Below, in pieces: positions 54,203 to 64,000 of a DNA stretch of 64,000 nucleotides (position 1 is the stretch's first letter; each line of letters opens with the position of its first letter). The position numbers and the translations under genes were made by a program. The DNA is from Cyanophora paradoxa (taxonomy: Eukaryota; Glaucocystophyceae; Cyanophorales; Cyanophoraceae). The notes below the pieces were generated by a model that saw only the letters and a list, made by a program, of their open reading frames with translations, did not search any database and was not told where the DNA came from. The DNA is taken from positions 57,708 to 121,707 of the forward strand of contig QPMI01000418.1 of assembly GCA_004431415.1 (NCBI GenBank), given 5' to 3'.

Positions 54203-55364
54203 TAGGGAGAGGGCTGGAGCAAGGGTAACATGGGGGTTGCTGAGGACGGCCCCCGCGTTGCGAAGCTGGCGCCAGTCGAGGTATTGGGAGAGGGAGGCTT
54301 CGGCTAGGAAGTGAGAGCGGGGGTCCCCCTCGACGCGGTACGCATGGAGTCTGCCTCGGTAGGGCTCGGCCCCGGGGACTGGGCCGTGGGATAGTGGGGG
54401 CGGGAGGCCAACACGGATGAGGAAGCATTTGAAACTGTGGGGAATGAAAAGAAGGGCGGAGAGGGGGCGTCGGGGGCTGTTTTAGCAAGCTTGTCAACGG
54501 CGTCATTGTGGCGGTTGTCAGGGGTGTAGGCTGGGTTCGGGATACGATTCTTAGCCGGGGTGCGGGCCGCCTCTTTCTGTGCGGCTGTTTTGGATGTTTT
54601 GGCGGACCGTGGTTGCGGCAGGGTGGCTTCACGGTGAGCGGCTTCAGTTAGGATGGACGCCGCTTCGAGTGGGGTAACGTGGGACGGCCGGAAGAGACGG
54701 CGCGCTGTGGCGGAGGCTTCGTTGCGAGCCAGGTCGGCGAGCTGAGAGGCGAGTTCTTGGGCGTAGCGGGCGCCGGGAGGGAGGGGGGTGGCGGGCCCTT
54801 CGGGGCGGGGCGGGGAGACTCAAGCACAGTTGGGGAGCGCGGGAGGGCTGGATGGTTGGGGAGGATGGTGGGGAGTCGAGGGTAGGGAGGGTGCCGCCGG
54901 TGGAGACTGGGGGCGGCGCGGCGGATGGGTACGCCCGGGGAAGGTCGGCGGGGCCGGAGGGCCGGGAGGGTTGGGCTGCAGCATAGGGGGTCAAGGGTGA
55001 CGGACCCGTAGCAGAGGCTGAGGGCAATATATTCACGGTATCTGCGGAGCGCTGCAGCGTCGGCCTGAATGTAGGCTGGGGGGCGGGGCAGGTCCGACGG
55101 GGTAAGTGCTGAGGAGCGACTGAGTAGGTCAGCTGTGAGGAGGAGGAGTGGACCGCAGGCCGTGCTGTTTGGGGGCTGGAGAACGGAAAGGGATGTCTCC
55201 GGCGTAGATAGGTCCATCTGCAGAAGGGAGTGGGGGGGAGGGGGGTCCAGAGTCGCGCTGACTCCAAGTGGCCGCCAAGTCTTGTGCAAAGGAGACAAGG
55301 TGATCAGGGACGTCGAGGGAGCCATTGTAGAAGTAGAATGAGCGCGTCTGTGGAAATAGAGCAA
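54203..55364 (-). pseudogene. Copy 3, RNase H C-half and end of Ulp1-like module II
   Basis: Contains SLSVLQPPNSTACGPLLLL (about 55145-55205; Gln and Cys present), YREYIALSLC, and the HNDAVDKLAK region near 54480-54515, in more than one frame. Confidence 0.7.
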
Positions 55365-56637
55365 GTAGGTGCCAGTGTCCCGGAGGTCTGCTGGAGGAAG
55401 GGGTCAGCGAGGGGGCTGGTGGGGTCTGTTGAATTGGGCAATAGGTGAGGATGGGGACGAGAACGAGGCGGGCATCGAGGAGTCGTCCGTGGGGGATGTA
55501 TCGGTGTAGGGGGAGGAGGGCAGAACCCCGAGAGTCGAAGTGGGAGGCTGCTCTAGCAGGGTAGGAGCTGGACGATAGGAGGTGAGCAGGGTGGGGTGAG
55601 GCCAGGGCGGCTTCCCGGGAAGAGAGCAGGTCAAAAAAGGCTTCCACGAGGGGGAGGCTGAGGGGGGCATTCGGACGGAGGTGTATAAGGTCGCCTCGTC
55701 GAATGAGTGAGTAACAGTGAGGGTCGGCTCGGGGGGCGGGTGGGAGGGGGGGCTTCGACGCGAGGGTTTGCTCCGCGCAATAATCATTGTCTGCGAAGCG
55801 GAAGGCATTCCCCAGCCAGCTTTTCTCCGCCAGCGTCAGCGGGCGAGGGAGGGGGAATTCAGTCGGGTGGACGGGGGTTCGGCCTGGGGAGGCATGCGCA
55901 ACGGGGTGGGCCGCGGGCGACGGAGGGCGTGGGATTGAGGAGTGGGCGTGGGAGGGGGTGGAGGGATGCGGGGAGGGGGGAGGGGAGTTGGGGGATCGGG
56001 GGGGTGTAAGGGGCAAGGGGGAAGGGGGGGGACGGAAGGGAGGGGGGGTGGGGTCTCGTTTGCGTCGGACCCGGCGGCGGGCTTTTGCTGCCGTGTGCTG
56101 GGAGGGGCGGGAGCTGGTGCGTGGGGTCGTGCGCTGCCGTTTTGTTGTGAAAGCCGGGCCGTTGGCCTGGATTGTCCCCAGGAGGACCTCAGGGTCCCGG
56201 AGGAGGAGAGCGGCCGCCCAGCGTTCCCGGTAGATGGGGGCGTGGAAGGGGATGGGGCGGCCCCGTCCTTTGCCGTACAGGTGGACTTCCTCGCCGCGGC
56301 CAATGAACTCAGCGGCGGTCATGACGAAGAGAGCGTCTTCACCCGTGTGGACGTGTTTCCAAGCTTGCGTGGGGAAGGTGCTGGTGTCGTATTTCCAGGC
56401 CGAGCGTGGAGAGGGGTCGCCAGGGCGGAGGGTCGCCGTCCACCATTTGAGGACCCAGTCTTTAAGAAGGACCGTGACGTCGGAGGCGGGTTTGCGGGTG
56501 ACGTCCAGGATGCGGATTTCGCGGAGGCGGGCTGAGATGATTGCTAGTCGCCAGGGTCGGGACCAGAGGGTGGTAGGGGAAGGAGAATATAGTCGTACTC
56601 CGTTGGGGAGAAGGGGTGCGGGACGTAGATCGGTCCG
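55365..56637 (-). pseudogene. Copy 3, end of module I and Ulp1-like module II
   Basis: The frame 55129-56322 reads through the Pro-rich tract that is broken in the backbone. It links GEDALFVMTAAEFIGRG (module I end, about 56305-56355, no catalytic Cys) with LTLAEKSWLGNAFRFADND, LPLVEAFFDLLSS, GHWHLLALF and YNGSLDVPD. This shows that modules I and II belong to one polypeptide. Confidence 0.8.
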
Positions 56638-57891
56638 TTAGCGGCCGGCCTGCGCGGGTCTTGAGCGAGAGGGTGGAAGGGCTGTGCCCATGAGGATTGA
56701 GGTTGCGTGGGAGGACGAAAGAAAGAGGCACTTGGGGGTGGTGGGGGCGTGCAGCCGGAAGGAGACTTGCCGGTTCTGAAGAAGTCTGAAGAAAGCGTCA
56801 ATGGGTTCTGCAGGTATGGGTTGTTCGAGGAGAAGGGGTGTGGCCAGGTGGGCCCCAGACCGGGGGTTGGGGTCGATGAGGGAGAGAGGAGCCGCTCTAA
56901 GGGCGGCCAGGCGAGATTTTATGCCATCGAGGAGGGGAAGTACTCGGCGGTCATACCGGGGGCCGTCAGGATCGATGGCAGCCGAGTAGGGAATGGCTCG
57001 GCGGCCATATCGTTCGAACAGTATGGGGAGGGCGCCGGTTTGGTCGCGGAGTGGGAAAGTGGGTGGGGGGCCGGGCGGGGCGGGGGTGGGGTGGCAGTGC
57101 GGGCAGGATAGGGCAGGTCCCCGTGCCCATTGTTCTGCGATCAGGGAGGAAATGGGGAGTCCCCACATGCCAGGATCACAGCGGTGGTACGCGATCGGAG
57201 GGGCACCAGCCTCAGCTTGGGGAGTGGGGGCAAGCGTGAGATCTTCGTCCCAATACCAGGCGGGGAGAGGCGTGTCGCGGTCGGCGGGGACAGCCGGTTT
57301 GCAGAGGGAAGTGTGATAGAAAGTCCAGCTGGGGCCGGGGGCCCGAGGGTGGGCGAGGTGGTGGTCGAGGGCGAGCTTCCTTGTAGGCCCGGGGTCGGGA
57401 TATTCGGCGTCGGGGGGGTCCTCGGGGAGTGGTTGAAGGAAGATTGGGTTGGGAGGGGAGTAACATTGGAAGGAGATGTTGCGAGTGATGTTTTTGCGTC
57501 CGAAGGCTTCTAGGAAGGCTGAGTAGGCGCGGAGGATGTCGCAGTCCGAAGTGATGGTGAGATGTTCGTCGGAGGGGAGGAGAGCGTGGTTTTTGGGGAT
57601 GCGGATGCAGCGGTTCCAGATGAGAGTTTCCTCCGCTACGAATGCTCGTTCGAGTCTAGCCGACGCGAGGGGGACGAGGTCTGGGATCAGGTGGATGTTG
57701 GTAGTATCAGAGGCGTCGACATATTCGGCTAGGTCCGCCTGGCAGCGGAGGAAGTTGTAGTCGGCCGGGCTATCTGCTAGAATATATGTGCGAAGATGCC
57801 GGCGAGGCGGAAAGAGGGACGAGAATAGCGACGGGGGGAGGGGCGGGGAGGAGTCGTCCGAAAAAAGGAGTCGAGCGTCGGGGATGTCCAT
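56638..57891 (-). CDS. Copy 3, RNase H insert: linker domain, CxxC, start of module I
   Basis: Open for 417 codons: MDIPDARLLFSDD, ILRAYSAFLEAFGRKNI, PAWYWDEDLTLAP, YHRCDPGMWG...LSCPHCHP (a possible zinc site), FERYGRRAIPYS, then PAEPIDAFFRLLQNRQVS and FLSSSHATSILMG of protease-like module I. No family is recognised for the part before module I. Confidence 0.7.
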   Translation of the reverse strand: MDIPDARLLFSDDSSPPLPPSLFSSLFPPRRHLRTYILADSPADYNFLRCQADLAEYVDASDTTNIHLIPDLVPLASARLERAFVAEETLIWNRCIRIPKNHALLPSDEHLTITSDCDILRAYSAFLEAFGRKNITRNISFQCYSPPNPIFLQPLPEDPPDAEYPDPGPTRKLALDHHLAHPRAPGPSWTFYHTSLCKPAVPADRDTPLPAWYWDEDLTLAPTPQAEAGAPPIAYHRCDPGMWGLPISSLIAEQWARGPALSCPHCHPTPAPPGPPPTFPLRDQTGALPILFERYGRRAIPYSAAIDPDGPRYDRRVLPLLDGIKSRLAALRAAPLSLIDPNPRSGAHLATPLLLEQPIPAEPIDAFFRLLQNRQVSFRLHAPTTPKCLFLSSSHATSILMGTALPPSRSRPAQAGR

Positions 57892-58319
57892 TCCACCAAT
57901 ATAATGATAAGGGGCCGAGGCAGGGAACGTCTGCGGGGCAGTAGGTGGGGGGGCAGCTGGTCCGCTGAGGGGGACGCGGGGTCGGCGGGGGGAGGAGGGG
58001 ACCGGGCGTCGGGTTGCCTGTGGGGTTGTAGCCGTTGCGGTTGGCCGCGGAATGGTCTTTGGTTGGTGAGAGGGGACCCATTGGAGCGTGATTTGAAAGT
58101 TTGGGTCTTGAGCGATACGAATGGCGTATTGCGTGCGAGCGTTGAGGAGAAGGGCCCCGTCTTCTCGGCGGAGCAGGGTGCGGAAGTTGATAGGGTGGGA
58201 GAAAGAGGAGGGGTCTCGGAAGGCGAAGGCTGTCAGGGCCCGGATAGTGTTTTGGCTGTCCGTGATAATTTTCCCACCCGTGGGCCCGAAGTACGTGAAT
58301 GCTGCGGAGATCGCGCCTG

Positions 58320-59567
58320 CTAGCTCTCCAGGTTCACGTTGTGTTGGACACCGGGGAGGCGGTGGGCGAACTCGATGTGGTTAGGTAAGTCGGGATTATT
58401 TTCGAGGGGTGCAAGGCCGGCGTAGGTGGTTCGGACTGATGCGGAGCCCTGTTTTTGTGTGCTGGCGTCCGTGTATATGACCCGGGGAGTAGGGTCGGGG
58501 GGAGGAGGTGGGGAGTTTAGGGCACGGAGCGTGGGGCAGAGCTCAGCGAAGAGGGCTCGGGAGGTGGCGAAGAGGAAGTCGAGCCCGGCCGAGGAATCAT
58601 AGAATTCGCGGTCGGCTTGTGAGGGAGGGGTCCTCGGGCGTGGGCGTCGCTCGAGGGCGACATTGGTGGCCTGGGCTTCCGCGCGGAAGGAGTCCCACCA
58701 GTCAGTTTCCCGAAGCCAGAGGTCGATGAAACCAATATGTGTGATTTCGCGGGGGAGGTTGGGAGGGGGGAGTTCGGGGTCATATTGGGCGGAGGGGGTT
58801 TCTGAGGAGGGGTCGAGGCGGGCTTTTTTAGCTGCTCTTGTGGGTTGAGCGCGGGTGGGCTGTTGTCCTCTGAAGCGGGAGCATGGGAAGGCGGGGGCGG
58901 AGTCGGGCAGCTGCCGGGAGCGGGTGGGAGCCGGCCTATTTAGGTTGGAGAGGCTCGGAGACCAGCCCTTCGATTCGCACGAGGAGCCCGCTGGAATTCG
59001 GCGAACGTGGGATGCGTACTCGACCCAGCGGCAGGCCGTTGTGGAGAGGCCCAGCTCGCGATGGAGCTGTTCGGAGCCGCAAAATTTTGGGTGGGGGCAG
59101 AATTGGAATTCGAGTCTGCGTTCACGCCAGGCAGGGTCGAGTTCAAGAGCCGATAGGCCGGGGTCGCGTGTGGAAAGTCCATCGTATGGGGTGAGGCAGT
59201 AATGGACGAGTTCCACCCCATAATTATACTCTGAGTCTCGGGGGCAGTTAGGGTCCGCGTCGGGGTCCTCGGGAGCCAGTTCGTCCGGGTTGTCGTCCGG
59301 GAGAGGGGGTTTCCCGACGACGCGACCAACTAGGCCTTGGGACGTCCAGACAAAGTCACCGATTTTGAGTCCCGCAAGGACGGCGTCGGCTTGGAGAGAG
59401 CGACGGATGTCTGGGATAGAGGGCGGCGGGGGCATGGGGTATCGGGGGAGGAAGGGGGACTGGATGGAAGGGCGGGGAAGAGAGAGTTCTTCGCGGACCG
59501 CGTCCCACCAGGAGGGGCATGTTTGTAGTATGCCGGGACACGACCATGACTCCAGAGGAGGGACCAA
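58320..59567 (-). pseudogene. Copy 3, connecting region and RNase H N-half
   Basis: Contains PSWWDAVREEL, GDFVWTSQGLVGRVVGKPP, the Cys-containing FQFCPHPKFCGSE and the RNase H YTDAS, then stops at HNVNLES because of the same missing G as copy 1 (near 58325-58330). The catalytic Glu, Asp and WVPSH motifs lie beyond in other frames. Confidence 0.8.
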
Positions 59568-59571
59568 TCAG

Positions 59572-61200
59572 CTAGTGAGCCTCGGAGGACGTAATGTCAC
59601 GGATGGTGAGGAGGCCGCAGCGATAGAGGCGCTGGCCGGCTTGTTGGAGGGTGAGGGGCGTCAATTGTGATGATATAATGTATTCTCGTCGAAGGTGGGA
59701 CCGTCGGGAGGGGAGGCCGTGCGTCCAGGAATCGCATGTTGTGAGGATGTGGTGGGAGGTGGAAGTCAAGTCTGCCGTGATGGCGAGCGTAATATTTTTC
59801 TGTAGTGTAAGGGGCCCCGAAGGAAGGTTCGGGTATTCATGTGGGAGGAGGGTGAGCCCGTACCGGGCCTGGGTGTCGAGGACGCGTTGTCGGTATATTT
59901 GGCCGTAGAGTGATGATGTGTGGGAGGCGAGTTCCTGGCGGAGGCGCTCGTCGACGCACTGCTGTTGGCGTTGGATGACTGCTATTGAGGGAAGGCGATA
60001 GATGGAGGAGAATGCAGCCGTGGAGACGGACTGGGCCAGGTTGGCAGTGTGTTTGGCCGCGGTGAGCCAAACAGCGTCGAGGGACTGGCATTGGGATGGC
60101 GTTAGGGTCATGATGCGGAGGGGGTATGACAGTTTAGGGAAGAGGACCCGGTGTAATATCACTTGGAATTCGTGAACGGTAATCTTTTTCGTGGCTAGGA
60201 TCGAGATTGCAGATTGGAGCTGGGATTTGAGTAGGCGGACTTGGTGGGTCCAAGACAGGTTCGCAGTAAACTGGACGCCGAGGACGCGGAAGGGCGTTGT
60301 GGGGGAGAGGATGTGGCCAACCTCAGCTCTGGAATCGCCAACTCCGACATAGTATTTGCTCTTGACCGGCTCTTCGGATCGGGGGGGTTTCCAGTGAAAG
60401 ATTTCCGTCTTTTTGGCGTTCAAGTTCATGCCATGGATATGTAGAAATTCGGACAGCCAGTCAAGCATATGTTGGAGGCCCTGAGCCGAGCTGGCAAGCA
60501 TGGTGGTATCGTCGGCGTATGCAAGCACAGAGACTTTGGGGCAGGGACCGGCGGGGAAGTAGAGGGGTTCGCCAGGGCATGGTGGGCGGGGGGAACGGGG
60601 GCGGGTCGGATCAGATCGGTGCGGCCCAAGCTGGTAGCCGAAATTGGACTGAGTCGCTCGTTCTTCAATGGCGTGAGAGCGGCGTCGAAGAAAATGCGCC
60701 AGTGGAGGGGGGCTTCGATGCCACCTTGGGGAGGCCACAGGGGACTTGAAATATTCAGTGCGGCCGTGGGGGTAAGGATGCACGCCGTGCGGTGTTGAGC
60801 TGCTTTTTTGTGGAGGGCTATATTCGTTTCCCTTCAGGATGGAGGTGGAGTTGGATACGGTTAAGGCTGAGCTCTTGGCTATGCCAGGAGACACTGTCGT
60901 AGCGCTGGCGATATCCCCAGGCCGCCAAAGATTGGCTTTTTGAACTGGTGCGCGTCCTCGAGGGAGGATCGGAGGGCGTAGAGGACAGGGTCGGTAGATT
61001 CGCGGCGACAGAAACCATAATTACGGCCGCGTAAAATGTTATGTGTATCAATGCGTCTTCCATGCGGTGGGTCAGGAGGCCCGTGACCAGCTTCCAGGTG
61101 ACTTCTTGAAGGGTGAGGGCGGAGATCGGCGAGATCTGCTGAATTATCTCGTTTCGGGATAGCGTAGACTTGGCCGCGAAGTGCGTGGTCGGGCACGTGG
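59572..61200 (-). pseudogene. Copy 3, reverse transcriptase, broken
   Basis: AYADDTTML is intact in the frame ending at 59572. Motif A is lost: the frame reads GLGISPAL where the backbone has GLGDIASAYDS (near 60910-60930), because of a small deletion. Further breaks follow near 60720-60830 and at about 61130. Confidence 0.85.
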
Positions 61201-61219
61201 CCGAGAAGAGTGGATTGAA

Positions 61220-63405
61220 CTAGAGCTCGATGGCGTCGCGCGAGGTGGTCCAGTGGGCCGCGGACTCGAAGCTGTTTATCTCGTCTGTAGAGTGTGAGGC
61301 GGTTAGGGTCTGGCGTTCCGTCTTGGAGAGGCGGAGGGGGGACCAGAGCATTTTAAGCATTCCGTTCGTGAGGCCGGAGGGGCCGCCAGCGCCATTGGAC
61401 AGGGACGAGATGAGGCGATCGAGTTCGGGGTCCTCTGCATGGCCATTAGCCGTCCCAGACGGCGGGGCGAAGTGGGAAAGGGGTCGGTACTGGCGTTTCC
61501 AAAATCTGCCCAACCAGGCGCCGTTTTCAATGACCTCGAATTTCGTAGCTATGGCATCCAGGTTTGGGGCGCCTTGCGGAGTCGCCAGAAATTTTTGAAG
61601 TATCCAGATGTGCGCGTTTAATTTCAGTGGGATCAGTGAGCACTTCGGGGAGTCCCGCTGCCGTGCGGGTAAGATACAGGCGAGGGCGGATCGGAAGCGG
61701 GAGAGAAGGAGTTGAATAGCCCGACCCATGCTTCGACAGTGGGACAGGAGGTGGCGGCGGGTGTCAATATTGCGAGCGATGTCGGCTTCAGTGTATGCGC
61801 GGCGATGGTTGTCCAGGGCGGCCCGCGCCTGTAAATGCCACATGCTGAGTTGAGCATGGTACTCGGCGATTTCAGATCCTGTAATGATACCCTTCTCGAA
61901 CTCAGGGTAATTAGGAGGGTCGGGGAAAGCGAGGAGGGAGGGGCAAAATGCCAGCGTGGTGTCCGAGCCCGCGGATTTTCGGATGTCTGTCACGTCTTTG
62001 GGAAGGTCCCGGAAAACAGCCCGAATAGTTTCGTCAGGCGGGTGGTCTGTGGAACCTTGGCGGGACCAGTCGTTTAGGGCCTGTCCGACGCGGCCAACAA
62101 GTTGTTCGTCGTCAGCGTCCAGCGCAGACAAGTGGTTGAATTTAGCCATATCGCCCTGGGCGGCTACTCGGTGTTGGAGGACTTTTGCAGTAGAGAATTC
62201 TTTAGCGTGAGCGACGGACTTGATACTCTGGGCGATTGCGCAGAGGAGGGAGCGGTGGGATTTCGTGGCGCGGCGGGCGTAGTCGGGGCTGTTTTCGGGA
62301 GTGAGAAGGAGCTGGATATACCGCTGACCGTGTTTATTGAGAAAGGCTTCGACAGCGAGCTTGAAAGCAAGCCGGATTGGTGCAGGCTGGGCGGCATAGT
62401 TGAAGAGAGGGGGGAGAGGCTGGGGTCGGGGCTGGCGGGGGGCGGTCGGGGGGGCAGAGAGCACTCCTTCGGTTGTGAAAGTCGCCAGTACTGGGAAGTG
62501 ATCGGCTGAGAGCAGGGGGGAGGGTCGTCCAGGGACAGCCAGTGTACGAGTGCCCAGCGATCGGGCCGCTAGGGTGGGGGAGGCGAGGGCATAGTCGAGG
62601 CGGGCGGCGTTCAGGAGAGGGCGGTGGCCTTGCTCGTCGATGAAGTCTGCGTGGTGTGAGATGTGCGTGAAATCGCCGGGGGTACCGGTGTCGATGAGGC
62701 CCCAGGTCGCTCGGAGGAGGGTCCAGATTTCCGCGTAGGAGTTCGGGGGTGTAGTTTCGGTGCGCCGGTTGCCCCCGGTGATCCGGTCGTTGCACGGAGA
62801 GTGTGTGCTATTCATATCGCCGAGTACCAGGAGATGTGTCTGCCAGTCAGGCTCGTGGAGGTCAGGTGCGACCTTCGCGGTCAGGTATTCGGTGAGGTCG
62901 TGGAGCTCTTTTTGCAAATTGTCGTGCCCGCAGTCCGGTACATAGAGTGAGAGGACAATGAGGCGCTCGCGCGTGCGCGGGAAGTCAAACCGAGCGCCGG
63001 CTACTCGGCCGTCAAACGCGTAATCCGCCTGGCGGTGCGCTGCATAGCTTGCTGAGATCCACAGCGCGGAGCCGGCGGTGCCAGGACGGGCCGCGGAGGG
63101 AGGGGAGTAGACAAGGTAGCTAGATTTATGGCGGCGGACTGCCGTCTTAATCAGGTGATCGCGGATATTGGGCGGAAAGGGCTTCGAGGGGGGCGGTCAA
63201 CGGGGACCATGTCGACCTCTTGAAGAGCAACGAAGTGACAGTCCCAATCACGGCGGCCATAGTCGATTGCGCTGATAAATTTAGTTGCAATATTGTTGCC
63301 GCTCGTCTTCCCCTCCAAGCGGCGAATATTCCACGTGAGGGCGCGGAGGTTCAGCTTCGCATTAGCCGCGTCCGGGGGATGTGCTAGGACGGGGATCTGG
63401 AGCAC
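61220..63405 (-). pseudogene. Copy 3, EEP endonuclease and RT N-terminal region, broken
   Basis: The endonuclease N-part (TWNIRRLEG, VALQEVD) is in the frame ending at 63151. After a frameshift in a C-run, LVLGDMNST, AARLDYALAS and SADHFPVLA are in the frame 61220-62917. RID is changed to RLD; otherwise the catalytic motifs are kept. Confidence 0.8.
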
Positions 63406-64000
63406 ATCACGATGGCGGCGAGCGTCAATACGGTCAGCGGTGTAGAGGGAGGGAGGGTATAGCGTTAGAAGGGACGAGGCCGCCGTGACTAGTGTCGGGG
63501 AGGAGAGGGCAGCGGCGGCGGTAGCGACTGCAGCGGCCGTAGCTGTGCTGGGCTCAATGTCCGCAAGAGCGACGGGGACAAGGGCGACGAGGAGAGCACA
63601 AAGGAGGAGGCGCGCGGGAAGAGGGGCCGGGCGGCTGAAGGTCCGTTGGACTTGTGGGGCGCGGCGCGCAGGCCGCCCAGGAGTTCGAGACCGGCGTCAT
63701 GCGGCGCAGCGTCCGTGGCGCCGGCGTCAGCGGGGCCAGCGCTGGCGTGCACGTAGGCACTGGCGCGGATGCTAACTGCGAGGTACGCGGCCGTGCGCGT
63801 GGCTGGTACGCGTCCGGATCCGTACACGGGGCTCGTACGACAGCTCTCGGCGTCATGCAGCGCGGCGTCCGCGGCCGAGCTCGAGGCGCCGGCGTTGGCG
63901 GGCTAGCACTAGCGTGGGCGCCGGAGCTAGCTGCGAAACCTGCAGTGGTAGTATCGGTGCTATAGCTAGGCGCCGGCACGCGACCGTACGCAGGGTTGGT
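63406..64000 (-). pseudogene. Copy 3, Ala-rich region upstream of endonuclease
   Basis: Includes the hydrophobic segment (RLLLCALLVALVPVALA, about 63565-63615), which matches the backbone segment at 37630-37680, then Ala/Thr/Ser-rich sequence with imperfect internal duplications up to the window edge. Confidence 0.65.

Larger units (their letters stand above)
51743..64000 (-). mobile_element. Family B LINE copy 3, 5' end beyond window
   Basis: T7 (51743-51749) and the B 3' end, then the B polyprotein in reverse back to sequence equivalent to backbone position about 37240. It runs off the right edge, so its length and target duplication cannot be judged. It is colinear with 37240-50767 apart from the 1.16-kb unit, which is absent here. 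Many single-base frameshifts make it a pseudo-copy. Confidence 0.95.

Overview
The window looks like nuclear DNA of a GC-rich eukaryote. It contains non-LTR retrotransposons (APE-type endonuclease, reverse transcriptase, RNase H), poly(A)/poly(T) ends with target-site duplications, one probable spliceosomal intron, and no bacterial operons, tRNA or rRNA genes that I can see. The species cannot be fixed from the sequence. A LINE combining APE, RNase H and a cysteine protease recalls the Dualen/RandI elements described from Chlamydomonas, so a GC-rich alga or other protist is plausible but unproven.

Almost the whole window is a nest of transposons. The backbone, here called family B, runs on the + strand from before base 1 to 50767. 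Four insertions interrupt it: (1) 2723-10716, an 8-kb element with long inverted repeats and a central 347-bp satellite; (2) 15391-22323, a 5'-truncated minus-strand copy of B itself (copy 1), flanked by an exact 18-bp duplication; (3) 26162-34443, a decayed LINE of a related family A, flanked by an exact 15-bp duplication; (4) 48395-49557, a 1.16-kb retroposed unit in minus orientation, flanked by an exact 19-bp duplication. Subtracting these leaves about 26.3 kb of B, and the reading frame continues in phase across insertions 2 and 3. From 50768 to 51742 there is about 1 kb of other DNA that includes the start of a probable two-exon host gene. That gene is cut by a third B copy (copy 3, minus strand, 51743 to the window end).

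Read in order, the B polyprotein has four paralogous modules of unknown function (D1-D4). D1-D3 have an N-terminal CxxC, and D1-D3 end in a C-x2-C-x10/13-H-x4-C knuckle. Pro/Arg-rich coding minisatellite arrays (126/132-bp units) separate several of the modules. Then come a hydrophobic signal-like segment, an APE/EEP endonuclease, a reverse transcriptase with YADD, and an RNase H. The RNase H is split between its SH and HND motifs by about 1,190 codons. That insert carries two tandem Ulp1/C48-like protease modules, the first lacking catalytic residues and the second retaining His/Asn/Gln/Cys. After it come an RVT-type zinc knuckle, a C2HC finger, a basic nuclear-localisation-like stretch with a PCNA-box-like motif, and a conserved Cys-rich C-terminus. 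The 3' end has a perfect 10-bp stem hairpin just before the A tail in all three copies. The giant multi-module polyprotein and the protease-carrying split RNase H are the most unusual things here.
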